From the NCBI GenBank assembly GCA_029204225.1, contig CM055109.1, positions 22,406,422 to 22,470,421 of the forward strand: a DNA stretch of 64,000 nucleotides, written 5' to 3'. Below are positions 32,857 through 44,480 of this stretch, piece after piece (the first letter of the stretch is position 1; the number at the start of each line of letters is the position of its first letter). The translations under genes were made by a program, and so were the position numbers. The notes below the pieces were generated by a model, which made no database searches, had not been told where the DNA came from, and was given only the letters and a program-made list of their open reading frames with translations. The stretch is from Diphasiastrum complanatum (taxonomy: Eukaryota > Streptophyta > Lycopodiopsida > Lycopodiales > Lycopodiaceae).

Positions 32857-33612
32857 CTCCTAAAAAGTTATCTATGAAGATTTGAGCACTGATCTTGATA
32901 TAAATCCAAGATTAGATCTATGCTTGATGAAAGCACTTTTGCTCAAAGGCTTGGTGAGTAGATCGGCAATACAAGAGGATGAGTTGACATGCTCCAAATA
33001 GATTTCTCCTCCAATAAGCTTTTCTCTCACAAAATGGTGTGCCACTTCTATGTGCTTACTTTTTGCATGAAATATGGGATTGTTGGCAAGAGCTTGGGCC
33101 GAGATGTTATCACATTTGATCATTGGTAGATCATCTTCCTTGATGCATTTTAGCTCCATTAATAACCTCGTGATCCAAAGCACCTCTTGGGTAGTTGTAG
33201 TGAGTGCTTTGTACTCGGCCTCACATGAAGAGAGCGATATAGTATCTTGCTTTTTGGAAAGCCAAGATATTAGATTGCCTCCAAGAAAGATAGTGTATGC
33301 ACTAATAGACTTTCGATCCATCTTGTCACTTGCAAGTCCGAATCCGAGTAGCCAACAATGGATAGATCTTCACTTTTATAGAGTAGACCATAATCACAAG
33401 ATGAAGATACATATCTTAGAATCCTCTTGGCCATCTTCCAATGATGGATCTTAGGATCTTGCATAAATTGACTCAATTTGTGCACACAAAAACTTAGATC
33501 GGGCCTAGTAATGGTAAGCCAAATCAAGGAGCCTACAAGACTCCTAAAAAGTGTGATGTCCTCAAAGGATCTTTCATCACCTTTATTAGGATCTTTTACA
33601 ATTTTCTCCATA
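32857..33612 (-). pseudogene. Copia RNase H fragment of the same truncated element
   Basis: Two overlapping frames (33611-33270 and 33321-32872) give the end of RT and RNase H: MEKIVKDPNKGDERS, LVGSLIWLTITRPDLS, then DRKSISAYTIFLGGN, SSCEAEYKALTT, KHIEVAHHFVREK and DLLTKPLSKSAF. A small deletion near 33310 joins the frames incorrectly. The element is cut at about 33612; everything upstream is gone. Closest relative in the window: the intact element at 47838. Confidence 0.9.
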
Positions 33613-34165
33613 CTATATAAATCACTATATTGGAACCTTTATTTGGTATCATAGCTTGTGGAGCGTTTCGATTCGATGTGAGAAGGTCCCTCGGGAGAAT
33701 TTAGGAAGAAAATGACTAAAAAGGGAGGAGAAATTTTTTGCTTGATTGAAAAGTGAATGAGAAATCAATGTTAGCTACTTGGAGAGTCTCTTAGAGGCCA
33801 TATTAAACAACATGCAAGATCAAACAAGGTTAATTTTGGACAAAAGTGGAGCAAGCCAAGAGTTTTTTTTTATTTTTGTAAATTGTTCAATCATTTTTTG
33901 AAGTGAAAACTAAAATTAAATTCTCATTAAAATGCAACTTCAATGTTATTCTATCTAAAAATGCTAGTTACAGGAATTGAAATGGTGAGAAAATTACCAC
34001 TAGTAGTTAACAATTAAGGGACAATATCTCATTTATTCATTAGAATTGGCCCTTAAATTTAATAAAATCTTCACAATTACTATCATGCCCAAAAACCTCT
34101 AACCTTAAATTTATATCCTATAAGGGGAGTCAAAGAGCCTACTCTCTTTTTTTATTTGTAAGTCA
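33613..34165. other. No gene seen
   Basis: AT-rich spacer. TGGTATCATAGC at about 33644-33655 equals the copia PBS of the element at 48575 but lacks an LTR on its left; possibly a shredded element. Confidence 0.4.
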
Positions 34166-34301
34166 GTTATGATAATGAGGGGTTGGGGCCCTCATGGTAT
34201 TAGATCATAATTGATATTTTTTTAAGGCCTAAGACCCATTATGGTAGATTGATATGGAACTAACAGTGACTCATCAAGAATTGACTAAGGTGCATCAATT
34301 A
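34166..34301. repeat. Left copy of a flanking direct repeat around the young copia
   Basis: From AGTTATGATAATGAGGGG to GGTGCATCAATTA. The right copy is at 40491-40606. The left copy carries about 20 extra bases (GATTGATATGGAACTAACAG). Confidence 0.9.
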
Positions 34302-34337
34302 CAGCAAAATAAGGATCCTAAAACACTTGAAATGATG
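34299..34337. repeat. Stray 39-bp duplicate of the LTR edge
   Basis: TTACAGCAAAATAAGGATCC... through GAAATGATG repeats the LTR at about 34350-34388 (one extra A), just outside the LTR and separated from it by GTAGA. Confidence 0.85.
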
Positions 34338-34342
34338 GTAGA

Positions 34343-35024
34343 TGTAAAAATTACAGCAAATAAGGATCCTAAAACACTTGAAATGATGAGGAAAACAATA
34401 GATTATGATTTCATAAGATTAGCACAAGTTGAACCATCAAAATCCATCAAAAACCTATGCTTGAACCTCACTAAATGGCCCAAATCCTTGAAGAAGGCTT
34501 CACACGTGTGAAAGTATGGCCTCCCACAGTCTGAGTATTGTACACCAGACCTACATTCAATCCTATAATCATTAGTAATCACAAGTACTCAAACAATTAT
34601 GAACATAGAGAGCAATTGCACCATTATGAGAGAAAAAACATGAAATTGCTTGATTGATTTTGGTGAGATATCATCACCTATATATACATGATCCATCACG
34701 GTTTTGGGCAGGTATGAGTAGCCCTAAACCTATCCCTAATGCTAATTTTGGTGGATCTTTCATCCCTACCAAGTTAGGGTTGGAATCTTGGAGATCCCTC
34801 AACAATGCAAAAATTACCAAAAATAGCTCCTATTTTTTCTCCCTTGTATCTAAGCATAATTTGGACTCATTCCAAAGGTTCTAACACTTAGGTCTACTTG
34901 AGAACATCCTTATGAATGGAATCCTATGCTATTTGGCACGTGTGACAAGCCACATCATGACCATTTAACTATTTACAAGTCATATGACCAAAACTAGTCA
35001 AGCTAGAATTGTGAATTTTTAACA
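34343..35024 (-). repeat. 3' LTR of the young copia
   Basis: 682 bp; minus strand TGTTAAAAATTCACAATTC...TTTTTACA. Contains CACACGTGTG at 34501-34510 and an extra 10 bp (ATCAAAATCC type duplication) relative to the 5' LTR. Confidence 0.95.
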
Positions 35025-35036
35025 CTCCTCCTCACT
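35025..35036 (-). other. Polypurine tract of the young copia
   Basis: Minus strand AGTGAGGAGGAG immediately before the 3' LTR. Confidence 0.8.
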
Positions 35037-35038
35037 AT

Positions 35039-38000
35039 CTAGCTTGGTTCAATCATTGCTTTACTAATCACTCCAAGTGATGATCTGAACTTCATAAAAG
35101 GTGTCCTTTGAAGTGGTTTAGTAAGTAGATCAGCTACACATTCATTGCTTGGAACATGCTCCAAAGCAATCTCCTTGGCTTGCACCATTTCTCTCACAAA
35201 GTGATGGCATATCTCAATGTGCTTAGATCTTGCATGGAAGATTGGGTTAGATGCAAGGTGTTGGGCTGATATATTGTCATTGTAGATGATTGGTGCCTCC
35301 TCTGAATCCATGATCTTTAGTTCCACCAATAATCTCTTGATCCAAAGTACCTCCTTTGTAGTGGTTGTCAAAGCTTTGTACTCGGCCTCAGTTGAAGATA
35401 GAGATATAGTTTCTTGCTTTTTTGAAAGCCATGAAACCACACCTTCTCCTATGAAAGTTGAATAGGCACTTGTTGATTTCCTATCCCTCTTGTCCCCTGC
35501 AAAATCTGAATCACTAAATGCATGAAGGTTAATCACATCTCCTCTATATAGAATCCCAAAATCCAATGTACCCGAGATGTATCTTAGAATCCTCTTAGCC
35601 TTTTTCCAATGGATATTCAATGGCTTTTGCATGGATTGGCTCAACCTACATACACTAAAGCTAAGATCTGGTCTAGTTATAGTGATCCACATTAAGGAAC
35701 CTATAAGTTGCCTAAACAAAGTGATGTCCATGAAGGATCTTTCATCATCTTCATTTGGCACTTTTACATCTTGCTCCATTGGTGTGTCAACACTTTTGCA
35801 TACTTCCATCTTAAACTTCTTCAAAAGACTTTGAGCATAGTTTACTTGACTTATAAAGATAAAATCAGACCCTCTAAGTACTTCTATGCCTAAGATGAAG
35901 TGAAGACACCCTAGATCTACCATCTTGAACTCTAAGGATAGATCTATCTTGATTTTTTCAATACCATCAACACTATTTCCACTAATGATGATGTCATCTA
36001 CATAAATGAGTAAAAGTACAATACCAACATCATCAAACTTAATGTAAAGAGTGGGATCATATTCACTTTGAACAAAAGAAAGTGAAATAAGATAGCAATG
36101 TAGTCTTGAATTCCAAGATCTTGAGGCTTGCTTCAAGCCATAGATGCTTCTTTGGAGATGGCATACTTTGTTCTCCATTCCATGCTTGATGAACCCTTGT
36201 GGCTGCTCCATATAGATATCCTCTTCCAAAAAACCATTCAAGAAAGCATTAGAGACATCCATTTGACATAGAACCCATCCAAAATGTGATGCAAGTGCAA
36301 TGATTAGTCTTATTGTGACCATCTTGGCCACGGGTGCAAAAGTTTCCTCATAGTCTATCCCTCTCTCTTGAGCATAACCTTTTGCAACTAATCTTGCTTT
36401 ATGTTTGTTAACACTCCCATTTGCATTCAACGTAAGCTTGAAGACCCACTTGCATCCTATTACATTCCTTTGAGGTCTCTCAACAAGAAACCAAGTTTCA
36501 TTCTCAATCAAGGCATCATACTCATCCAACATAGCTTTATACCATTCTTTGGAGTTCAATGCATCTTCAGCATTAGACGGTTCTTCAAAACTAGATAAAG
36601 CATAAGAAGTGGATGAGATACCCTCAACTTGCTGTCCTTTGCCTTGATATGTGAGCCTTGATGGCTCCACTTTTGCCGTTGAAGATCTCCTTGGTGTGAT
36701 AGGTGGGTTTGGTGCTTGCTCCTCCATGAGCTCCTCCTCAAAACCAAGATCTTGCTCCTCGGCCATCTTCTTCTTGATTGTTGGAGCACTTGAGCCTTCT
36801 TCAAGCATATGCATATGATGTTCATCAAAGATGACATCCCTTGAAACAACAAATTTGTTCAAGGATGGAAGATAGACTTTGTAGCCCTTGCTTGAGCTTG
36901 CATATCCAAGCATGATCCCTCTTGTGGAAGATGGATCCTCCTTGGTTCTTGTTTCTAATGGAACATGCACATAACATATACACCCAAAAACTTTCAAGTG
37001 ATTAAGATTGGGTTTCTTTCCATACAACATCTCATAAGGAGTTTTGCCTTCAATTGCTTTGCAAGACACCCTATTCATCAAGTAGTTTGCACATACAAGA
37101 GACACACCCCAAAAGGATTTGGGCAAACAAGCATCTAATCTTAAAGCCTTAGAACATTCACATAATGTTCTATTCCTTCTTTCAGCAACTCCATTTTGTT
37201 GAGGAGTGTAAGGACAAGAAGTCTCTTTCTTGATCCCTTCCTCCTCACAAAAGGCCTTGAACTCATTGGAGATGAATTCTCCACCATTGTCACTTCTAAG
37301 AATCTTGATGCTATGATTATGATGCTTTTCCACAAACAACTTGAACTTTACAAAAGTATCAAATACTTGAGACTTGAAGGAAAGTAAGAACACCCAACAA
37401 TATCTTGAGTAGTCATCAATGAAGGTTAAAAACATGGATGAACCTCCATTAGATTTGGTGCTAGCAATGTGCACATCCGAGTGTATGAGTTCAAGAGGAT
37501 GAGATGACTTTGTGATGGAGTTAGGAAACACCTTCTTATGTGCCTTGGATAAGGCACAAGCTTCACAAACCTTGTCTTCCTTCCCAATAGACCTTGGTAG
37601 GCCTAAAGCATACTCCTCCTTGATCATAGCCTCCATGGAACCCGAGTTGACATGTCCAAGTCTTTTGTGCCATAAAGTAAAGGTAGATATCTTGCTCTTC
37701 TCGGCCAACATGACAACATTAGTATCCACAAATGCATCCAGCTTATAAAGTTTGCCAAGTCTAGTGCCCTTAGCCACTATCTTACCCTTCTTCTTGATGA
37801 AACATTCATTTGAAGCAAAGTCAACATTGAAACCATTGTCTACCATTTGGCCAACACTTAGTAGATTCTTTGTTATTGTAGGAATGTACAAAACACCTTC
37901 TATGTTGATCTTTTTGGAAGATCCTAAGCAAAGGGGAATGCTACCAACTCCTTCAATCTTACAAGCTTCATCATTTGCTGTATAGATAGACTTTATAGGT

Positions 38001-39007
38001 CCATCATAAGATAAGAGAGAAGAGAAAAACTCCCTTTTACTAGTCATGTGTGAACTAGCACCCGAGTCAATCCACCAAGGATCTTCTCCTTTGAAGCTTG
38101 TTGAAGAAAATATGGACATCATGAGAGAGTACTCATGTGAACTCTCCTCCTCCTCCTCTTTGCTCATGTTGGCTTGGCTTTGATCTTGCTTCCTCTTGAA
38201 GCATTCCGAGGCATAATGCCCCATCTTGCTACAATAGTAACACTTCACCTTTGATTTGTCCTTCTTGACTTTGGTGGTTGATGGAGATGCCTTTGGGGGT
38301 CCTTCTTGATCCTCAAGCTTTGTAGACTTCTTGAATGTTGATCCTTTGCCTTTGGACTTGCCTTTGCCTTTGGTGAAGAGAGCTTGGTCATCTCCACCTT
38401 GGATGGAAAGCCTATCCATCCTCTCTTGCATTTGGCTCCTTCTTGATTCCTCGGCCATGAGCGTGCCTTGGAGTTCTTCAAGTATGGGTAGCTTACCCAT
38501 AATTGCATATCCCTGAACCAAATTGTCAAATTCAAAGCTTAGTCCATTCAATATGAGTTGAACAAGCTCTTCATCCTTGATAGGGTCACCTATAAAGGCT
38601 AGCTCTTTGTTCAATTCCTTTACTCTTAGGACAAAAGTATGTGCACTCTCTCCTTTCTTTTGATAGCTTCTATAGATTTGATTCTTCAAAGCTAACATTC
38701 TAGTTTGGTTCTTGGATTCATAGACCTTTTGCAAAGTCTCCCAAGCATCTTGAGCTGAAGTGCAATCTCCTACCTCTCTTAAGAGTTCATTTGCAACATT
38801 CATTTTTATGCAATGTAGTGCAACATTGCACCTCTTGATGTATTTGGCTTTTTCTTGAGGATGAATAGGTTCACCCTCCTTACCATTTACAATTTCCATC
38901 AGATCTTTCATGATCATGATAGATTCCATTCTAACTTTCCATATGGAATAGTTAGTTTTGTTGAGCCTTTCATTAGTATCCAAAAGATATGCATTTATAG
39001 ATGCCAT
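35039..39007 (-). CDS. Copia gag-pol polyprotein, intact (1322 aa)
   Basis: Single open frame, full copia length. Gag is in the first 250 residues (NYSIWKVRMESIM at 19-31). The zinc knuckle CYYCSKMGHYASEC is at 256-269 and protease WIDSGASSH at 312-320. GAG-pre-integrase (LWHKRLGHVN) is at about 445. Integrase has Asp511 (HSD), Asp573 (RSDNGGE) and Glu609 (NGVAER), so the DDE triad is complete. RT has MDVSNAFLNG at about 916 and YVDD at 1002-1005. RNase H runs from about 1165 (SDSDFAGDK, SSTEAEYKA) to the end. The product would be cleaved by its own protease, assemble particles in the cytoplasm, copy the RNA and integrate the DNA. The start ATG at 39007 follows the leader and matches the gag start of the relative at 49331. 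Confidence 0.95.
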   Translation of the reverse strand: MASINAYLLDTNERLNKTNYSIWKVRMESIMIMKDLMEIVNGKEGEPIHPQEKAKYIKRCNVALHCIKMNVANELLREVGDCTSAQDAWETLQKVYESKNQTRMLALKNQIYRSYQKKGESAHTFVLRVKELNKELAFIGDPIKDEELVQLILNGLSFEFDNLVQGYAIMGKLPILEELQGTLMAEESRRSQMQERMDRLSIQGGDDQALFTKGKGKSKGKGSTFKKSTKLEDQEGPPKASPSTTKVKKDKSKVKCYYCSKMGHYASECFKRKQDQSQANMSKEEEEESSHEYSLMMSIFSSTSFKGEDPWWIDSGASSHMTSKREFFSSLLSYDGPIKSIYTANDEACKIEGVGSIPLCLGSSKKINIEGVLYIPTITKNLLSVGQMVDNGFNVDFASNECFIKKKGKIVAKGTRLGKLYKLDAFVDTNVVMLAEKSKISTFTLWHKRLGHVNSGSMEAMIKEEYALGLPRSIGKEDKVCEACALSKAHKKVFPNSITKSSHPLELIHSDVHIASTKSNGGSSMFLTFIDDYSRYCWVFLLSFKSQVFDTFVKFKLFVEKHHNHSIKILRSDNGGEFISNEFKAFCEEEGIKKETSCPYTPQQNGVAERRNRTLCECSKALRLDACLPKSFWGVSLVCANYLMNRVSCKAIEGKTPYEMLYGKKPNLNHLKVFGCICYVHVPLETRTKEDPSSTRGIMLGYASSSKGYKVYLPSLNKFVVSRDVIFDEHHMHMLEEGSSAPTIKKKMAEEQDLGFEEELMEEQAPNPPITPRRSSTAKVEPSRLTYQGKGQQVEGISSTSYALSSFEEPSNAEDALNSKEWYKAMLDEYDALIENETWFLVERPQRNVIGCKWVFKLTLNANGSVNKHKARLVAKGYAQERGIDYEETFAPVAKMVTIRLIIALASHFGWVLCQMDVSNAFLNGFLEEDIYMEQPQGFIKHGMENKVCHLQRSIYGLKQASRSWNSRLHCYLISLSFVQSEYDPTLYIKFDDVGIVLLLIYVDDIIISGNSVDGIEKIKIDLSLEFKMVDLGCLHFILGIEVLRGSDFIFISQVNYAQSLLKKFKMEVCKSVDTPMEQDVKVPNEDDERSFMDITLFRQLIGSLMWITITRPDLSFSVCRLSQSMQKPLNIHWKKAKRILRYISGTLDFGILYRGDVINLHAFSDSDFAGDKRDRKSTSAYSTFIGEGVVSWLSKKQETISLSSTEAEYKALTTTTKEVLWIKRLLVELKIMDSEEAPIIYNDNISAQHLASNPIFHARSKHIEICHHFVREMVQAKEIALEHVPSNECVADLLTKPLQRTPFMKFRSSLGVISKAMIEPS

Positions 39008-39806
39008 CTAGTCTCCTAATCAAGGACTTGACACAAATGAAGGTTACTTCTATTGATTTGATTGAAGGTCTACCTTATCCCACTTCTTAGGGACCTGAAA
39101 AGATCAGTAATAGACTTCCTATAAAGATCTAAGAATGATCTCTAACAAAATCAAATCATAGAATACTAGAAACAATGCACTTGCTTGATTGAAGTAGACA
39201 ATACTAGTAGAATTGCCCCTCTTTCTATAAAGAACATTAAAGCTTCCAAATGATCTTATCAAGAGTGAGTTTCAGCAACCTAATATACTTCCAAAATCAC
39301 TTGTAAAAGATCTAAATGGAACTTAATGAGGATGCAACACAATCTACTATCCAATCACAAGCAAAAAATGATCAAAATTGATGAAAAATTGATCTAATTT
39401 GGTGCATAAGTCAAGCAATGGTTGGACTGAACCTAAATCACTTTAGGAGGTGACTACTACACCTTAGAACAGCCTTGAAGAGTCCCCAAAACTCTGATCT
39501 TCCCTCTCCTTGAATGCTAGAAAGCCTTCTCTATGAAATCACCTCCAAAACTCGCTTAGAAATCAATGCTTGGAGCAAGCAAAACTTGCTATCTTGGTAA
39601 TGTGAATTGAATTCAACTTTGCCTCTGGTTTTAGACACCTAAACACCTGCAAATGAAGTCACACAACACCAATCTCCAATGTATTTGACTCACTTTGAGT
39701 TCTAGAATCAATACTAGATGCTAAGATCCAATCTACACAAGATTTAGATCAAAAATTGTGATAAAATTGAATGCAAACCAAGGATTTAGCTCATTTCAGC
39801 CTTTAG
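39008..39806 (-). other. Leader of the young copia (PBS to gag)
   Basis: About 800 bp, AT-rich, no reading frame of note; expected to hold dimerisation and packaging signals, which I cannot point to. Confidence 0.7.
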
Positions 39807-39818
39807 GCTCTGATACCA
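39807..39818 (-). other. PBS of the young copia
   Basis: Minus strand TGGTATCAGAGC, perfect plant copia PBS, touching the LTR end at 39819. Confidence 0.95.
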
Positions 39819-40490
39819 TGTAAAAATTACAGCAAATAAGGATCCTAAAACACTTGAAATGATGAGGAAAACAATAGATTATGATTTCATAAGATTAGCA
39901 CAAGTTGAACCATCAAAAACCTATGCTTGAACCTCACTAAATGGCCCAAATCCTTGAAGAAGTCTTCACACGTGTGAAAGTACGGCCTCCCACAGTCTGA
40001 GTACTGTACACCAGACCTACATTCAATCCTATAATCATTAGTAATCACAAGTACTCAAACAATTATGAACATAGAGAGCAATTGCACCATTATGAGAGAA
40101 AAAACATGAAATTGCTTGATTGATTTTGGTGAGATATCATCACCTATATATACATGATCCATCACGGTTTTGGGCAGGTATGAGTAGCCCTAAACCTATC
40201 CCTAATGCTAATTTTGGTGGATCTTTCATCCCTACCAAGTTAGGGTTGGAATCTTGGAGATCCCTCAACAATGCAAAAATTACCAAAAATAGCTCCTATT
40301 TTTTCTCCCTTGTATCTAAGCATAATTTGGACTCATTCCAAAGGTTCTAACACTTAGGTCTACTTGAGAACATCCTTATGAATGGAATCCTATGCTATTT
40401 GGCACGTGTGACAAGCCACATCATGACCATTTAACTATTTACAAGTCATATGACCAAAACTAGTCAAGCTAGAATTGTGAATTTTTAACA
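39819..40490 (-). repeat. 5' LTR of the young copia
   Basis: 672 bp, nearly identical to the 3' LTR. CACACGTGTG lies at 39967-39976. On the minus strand a TATATATAGG box near 40145 could be the promoter. Confidence 0.95.
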
Positions 40491-40606
40491 AGTTATGATA
40501 ATGAGGGGTTGGGGCCCTCATGGTATTAGATCATAATTGATATTTTTTTAAGGCCTAAGACCCATTATGGTATACTCATCAAGAATTGACTAAGGTGCAT
40601 CAATTA
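40491..40606. repeat. Right copy of the flanking direct repeat
   Basis: Begins AGTTATGATAATGAGGGG exactly at the LTR edge and ends GGTGCATCAATTA; 116 bp versus 136 bp in the left copy. Confidence 0.9.
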
Positions 40607-42774
40607 GATGGCTGATGTTTCCAGTGAGGTGTCCTTCACTCCAAGTGGTGGTTGGCCTTGGAGGTTAAAAATATATCCATTGGCCTTCCCATGGAGAGAG
40701 CTTGGCTACGTGTTGGTAGCTACATGTTGTTGGATTGACATCTTGCCATTATTGGGGTTCCATAGCTTGGGGCCTAGCTTGGGGCCTAGATTGGAACGAT
40801 CTAGGTTTATCAAAGCCAAAAGCTAGGAGGATATGCTAGTTTGAAAGCTCTATCTCTAGATTTCCCACCTTGGAAAGAAGCATACATTACTCTAGTCCTC
40901 GTTTATTGCAAGAGTGCCCTACCTTAGAAAATTCACTAACAACATTTTTAAATGTCACACTTGACCTATTGATTAAAGCTTATATTTATCCTTGTTAATG
41001 AAGATATATGCTACTCTTGAAGTTAACCATCATGCACTTTTTTTGCCACAATCCTCATCTTGCTTCCATTCTACTCTTAACACTTTTATTTTTAGTCCTA
41101 GTTGAAAAAAAAAAGGTGCACTTCTCAACCTTGTCTCAAAACCCCTCTAGCAAGAGAGAGTAGAAAGTCATAGAAACCATCCTTCAAATTTCAACTCAAC
41201 CAAAACCTATAATTCCTACACTTCACAAAAAAATTCTTACCATTCCTTTTTTGTTGGTCTTTTTTAAGACCCTCACAACCCTTTCAATATCAAATGGTGC
41301 ATATCTAATAGACAACAATTTGAAGGCTCTAAAAGCTAAGATTCCCATCACCAAATATAGACTTTTTCTTTATCATTTGCTCTCCATTTTTTGACCCTTA
41401 CAACAAATCGTGTCCCCTTCCTTCGCATTGAATAGAAACTACTCTTTGCCTTTGCATTGTAAGTCTTTAGTCTAACTATATCTTTAAAAATCACCATGTT
41501 CTAAACTTTCACCTTTTGAAGTGGAATTCATTCTGCTAGGATATGACATTTTTATCAATAGGATCTTCTTCTTTTTGGGTGATTATGCAATACCGACTAT
41601 TTGAAATGCATGTTTTTCTTATATTCATGGGCGACACCCCTACTATGTCTGCCAATGGATGCTTAGGACATGTGTATAGCTTGTTCATCTATACTACAAC
41701 CTTTTATATATGATGGATGGCCTCCTCATGCAATGTACCAAATTCACAAGATGACCATTGTGGTGATTTTAAGAGACGGCCTCCCTATAGGAAATGCCTT
41801 GTGTGTGAAAGTTCTATTCATCTTAAATTAGATTATATATAATGATATACTTTTTGTTTTATAATGAATAGTGACGACTAAAATTCTCCTACAAGAGATA
41901 TCAAAAACGTTTTGGAAATAAATAAATATTTATAACTAAGAAAAGGACTCTTAGATAGGCCTTCGTGGATTTACAACAATTAGGGACCTTGATACTTGGT
42001 CATGCGATGCACACATAAGAGTGACATAAGGAATGACTTTTCAACTACGAGTAGATTGGTCTTCATCTCTTCAACTACGAGTAGATTGGTCTTCATCTCT
42101 TCAACTATTGCTCTCAGAAACCGATCAAGTCTTGACTCTTAAGAGCCACTTGTTGAAATTGGCATATTTCAACAATTATTTATAGCTTCTATTATAAATT
42201 TCATATTTAAAGGCCTTATTCTAACCTTTTTTTGAATCTTACATGTTCCTTCTTCTTGTTAAAGTATCCACCCAAGGGCGAGCAAGACGTTGAATCTTGG
42301 TGGAAAAGTGCAACCAATGTTTTAATAATAACTCCTACTTTCATTAGTGAACGATGGGAAATCCCGATCAATGTACAAGAAGATGAAAGTACATAGAATG
42401 ATAATGCCAAACGGACAAGAAGATGAAAGTACATAGAATGATAATGCCAAACAGCAACGAACCAGTGCTCTCAAAATACCGATAAAGTCTTATGGGTCGA
42501 TCACTCAAACTCGCGGTTCACCAATCAGGTACTAAGTTTGAAGGTCTTTTACTTGCAAAATTTCTCGAGTATTTTGTCGATTTCATTTAAAGGTTGGCTT
42601 TGAAAAAAAGTGTGAGCAATGATCAGGATATAGGTCACACAATCCTTGACAGCTCCTTTGTAACTACTAACACACCCATACTTTTTGTTAATTATTTGTA
42701 TTTGATTACCTACACACACACACTTTACACTCATGAAACATTAGAATAATAAAAAAAATAAGTGAACAGTTACA
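40607..42774. other. No gene seen; two small tandem duplications
   Basis: Spacer DNA. A 30-bp unit (TCAACTACGAGTAGATTGGT...) occurs twice at 42041-42100. A 40-bp unit (ACAAGAAGATGAAAGTACAT...) occurs twice from 42375 to about 42454. Short open frames lack any recognisable domain. Confidence 0.5.
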
Positions 42775-44480
42775 TAATAACCCCCCGGGCCCCAGGGGCC
42801 AGCCACCTTTTCCAGACGGTCACCTACATGCCACGCTGCCCGTTTGCCTTTTGCCGCCCACAGCTGCCCCTGCCCGTCCAGGCTCCCTGTGCGGACACCG
42901 CACGAGCGGTCAGCTGCCCACCAGCTGAAACAGTCACCCCTTCCGGTCAACCTGTCCAGACGACAAGCATTTAAGGAACAAGGCCCTATGGGTGGCCTTA
43001 GCCTTAGGGGCTAAGGGTGGTTTGGGCTTTGGCTCTTGATTGAGCTGAAGGTTCTATTGGGATTTCGATTCTTGGTATTGAATAAGAGACTAGAGTATTA
43101 AGTGTTCTCACTTTCCAATGGAAATGGGCATGTGGGTGGCATTTAGGTGATGGTACAGCTGCTCTTTTAGTGTGTGGGTGTTACATTGATGGGTGGGGAG
43201 CTTGGGATCAAGGCCCTCATTTATGTCTGGTGCTGGGTTTTGATGGATCTGATTATCTGATGCTCTAGTTTGTCCTGGATGATGATGTCAGATGCGGGGA
43301 CCTGCTGCTGCCCTGTGGTCCGGGACTCGGGCTAACGTGGGCATTGGAATTTGGGTTGAAACTTCAATCCTTGAAGCCTAACAGGCTAAGTTCTTAAACC
43401 CCATTTCCTTGGGCTGTTCATGATTCGAATTTTGTAGAGTGCTCAGTGCATGGTGACCACTGACTGGTCTAGGAATGAGCAGCAGCATCCAGCTGCCAGT
43501 CACCAGATGATAGAGCCTGTATAGTGTATTAGCTTCTATTAAACAATCAATGTATCCCACGTTTTGATCTTGAGCCTTAAGTAAGCCAGTTGGAGCTTAT
43601 AACTTATAACTTAAAAGTCTAAATAGAAGTGTCCAAGGGTTAAATCAACTTTTGACTTCATTCACCTCAATCCTGCTGCTGATTCTGTATTGCCTCTTAA
43701 ATTCTAATCCACATGTTCTTTACCACCGTGATCAAGCATGACAAAGGCATGGCCCACCATACCCACTTTCCAAAAAGCTCAAAAACACACATACTCAACG
43801 GAAAAAATAATAATAGCATTACAGAGACAAGCTACCTAACTCCTCTAAGCTCTTCTTCTTCTATAATACCACTGGTCCCTCCCCTCATTCCTTCCTATAC
43901 TAGGCACTGGTCACTAACTCCGTGGACCCATCATAAATCTGGCTCAAGAGTCCCTTAGACCCTTGGGGCCAGGCTGCCAAATGACCCAACTTCCAAGTCA
44001 CAAGAAAGTGGCAGGATGGAGACCAGCAGTGCAGGTGCCCATGGAGTGCACTACTTAAGCATTCCCGGATGAAGAACCCCAGGGGCCAGGGGAGGTGGGC
44101 AGTTATGGCAGGTGGCCACTTTCCAGTCCACAGCTTTTTTAGACACTTTAAAAACAGAATAAGCCTGGTCTGAACAGGGAGAGAGGGAGGAGGGAGTCAG
44201 TCCTGACATTACCAGATTGGGAGGCTCACGAGTCACGCCTCCTGTGACCTGTCCCCTGGGACCTGGCTGCTTCAGCCATGTCATCAGTGACCACTGAAGT
44301 GACCTGTCTGTGGGGTCACTTCTGTCAATGTGCCTTTTAAACTACATTTACTGAGGGGGGCCCATGGTAGAAGCCACCTAGGACCCTTCTTTGTGTGAGC
44401 TCCTATTCCAGACTTCAGAGTCCCAAGGGCAAGGCCTGACCTCAAGAGAAGACCCAAGACCCAAGACTTTGGTTCATCCC
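42775..44480. other. GC-rich island without a recognised gene
   Basis: Starts sharply with CCCCCCGGGCCCCAGGGGCC at about 42781 and has a base composition unlike the surrounding AT-rich DNA. Words such as CCCCAGGGGCC and GGGGCCAGG recur near 42790, 43965 and 44075. Opposite-strand frames at 42741-42974 reflect GC content, not a gene I can support. It may be an unrelated old insertion. Confidence 0.4.

Larger units (their letters stand above)
34343..40490 (-). mobile_element. Young full-length Ty1/copia retrotransposon
   Basis: 6148 bp on the minus strand: 5' LTR 39819-40490, PBS, leader, one polyprotein frame (39007-35039), purine tract, 3' LTR 34343-35024. By eye the LTRs differ by three substitutions and one 10-bp tandem duplication, so insertion was recent. 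All domains are present, so it may still be mobile. The flanks do not show a simple 5-bp duplication (GTAGA on the left, AGTTA on the right) but a much longer repeat. Confidence 0.95.

Noticed and set aside
35577-38535. Several open frames opposite or overlapping the young copia polyprotein
   Set aside because: Shadows of the 1322-codon frame without start context or domains; likewise 49391-53118.
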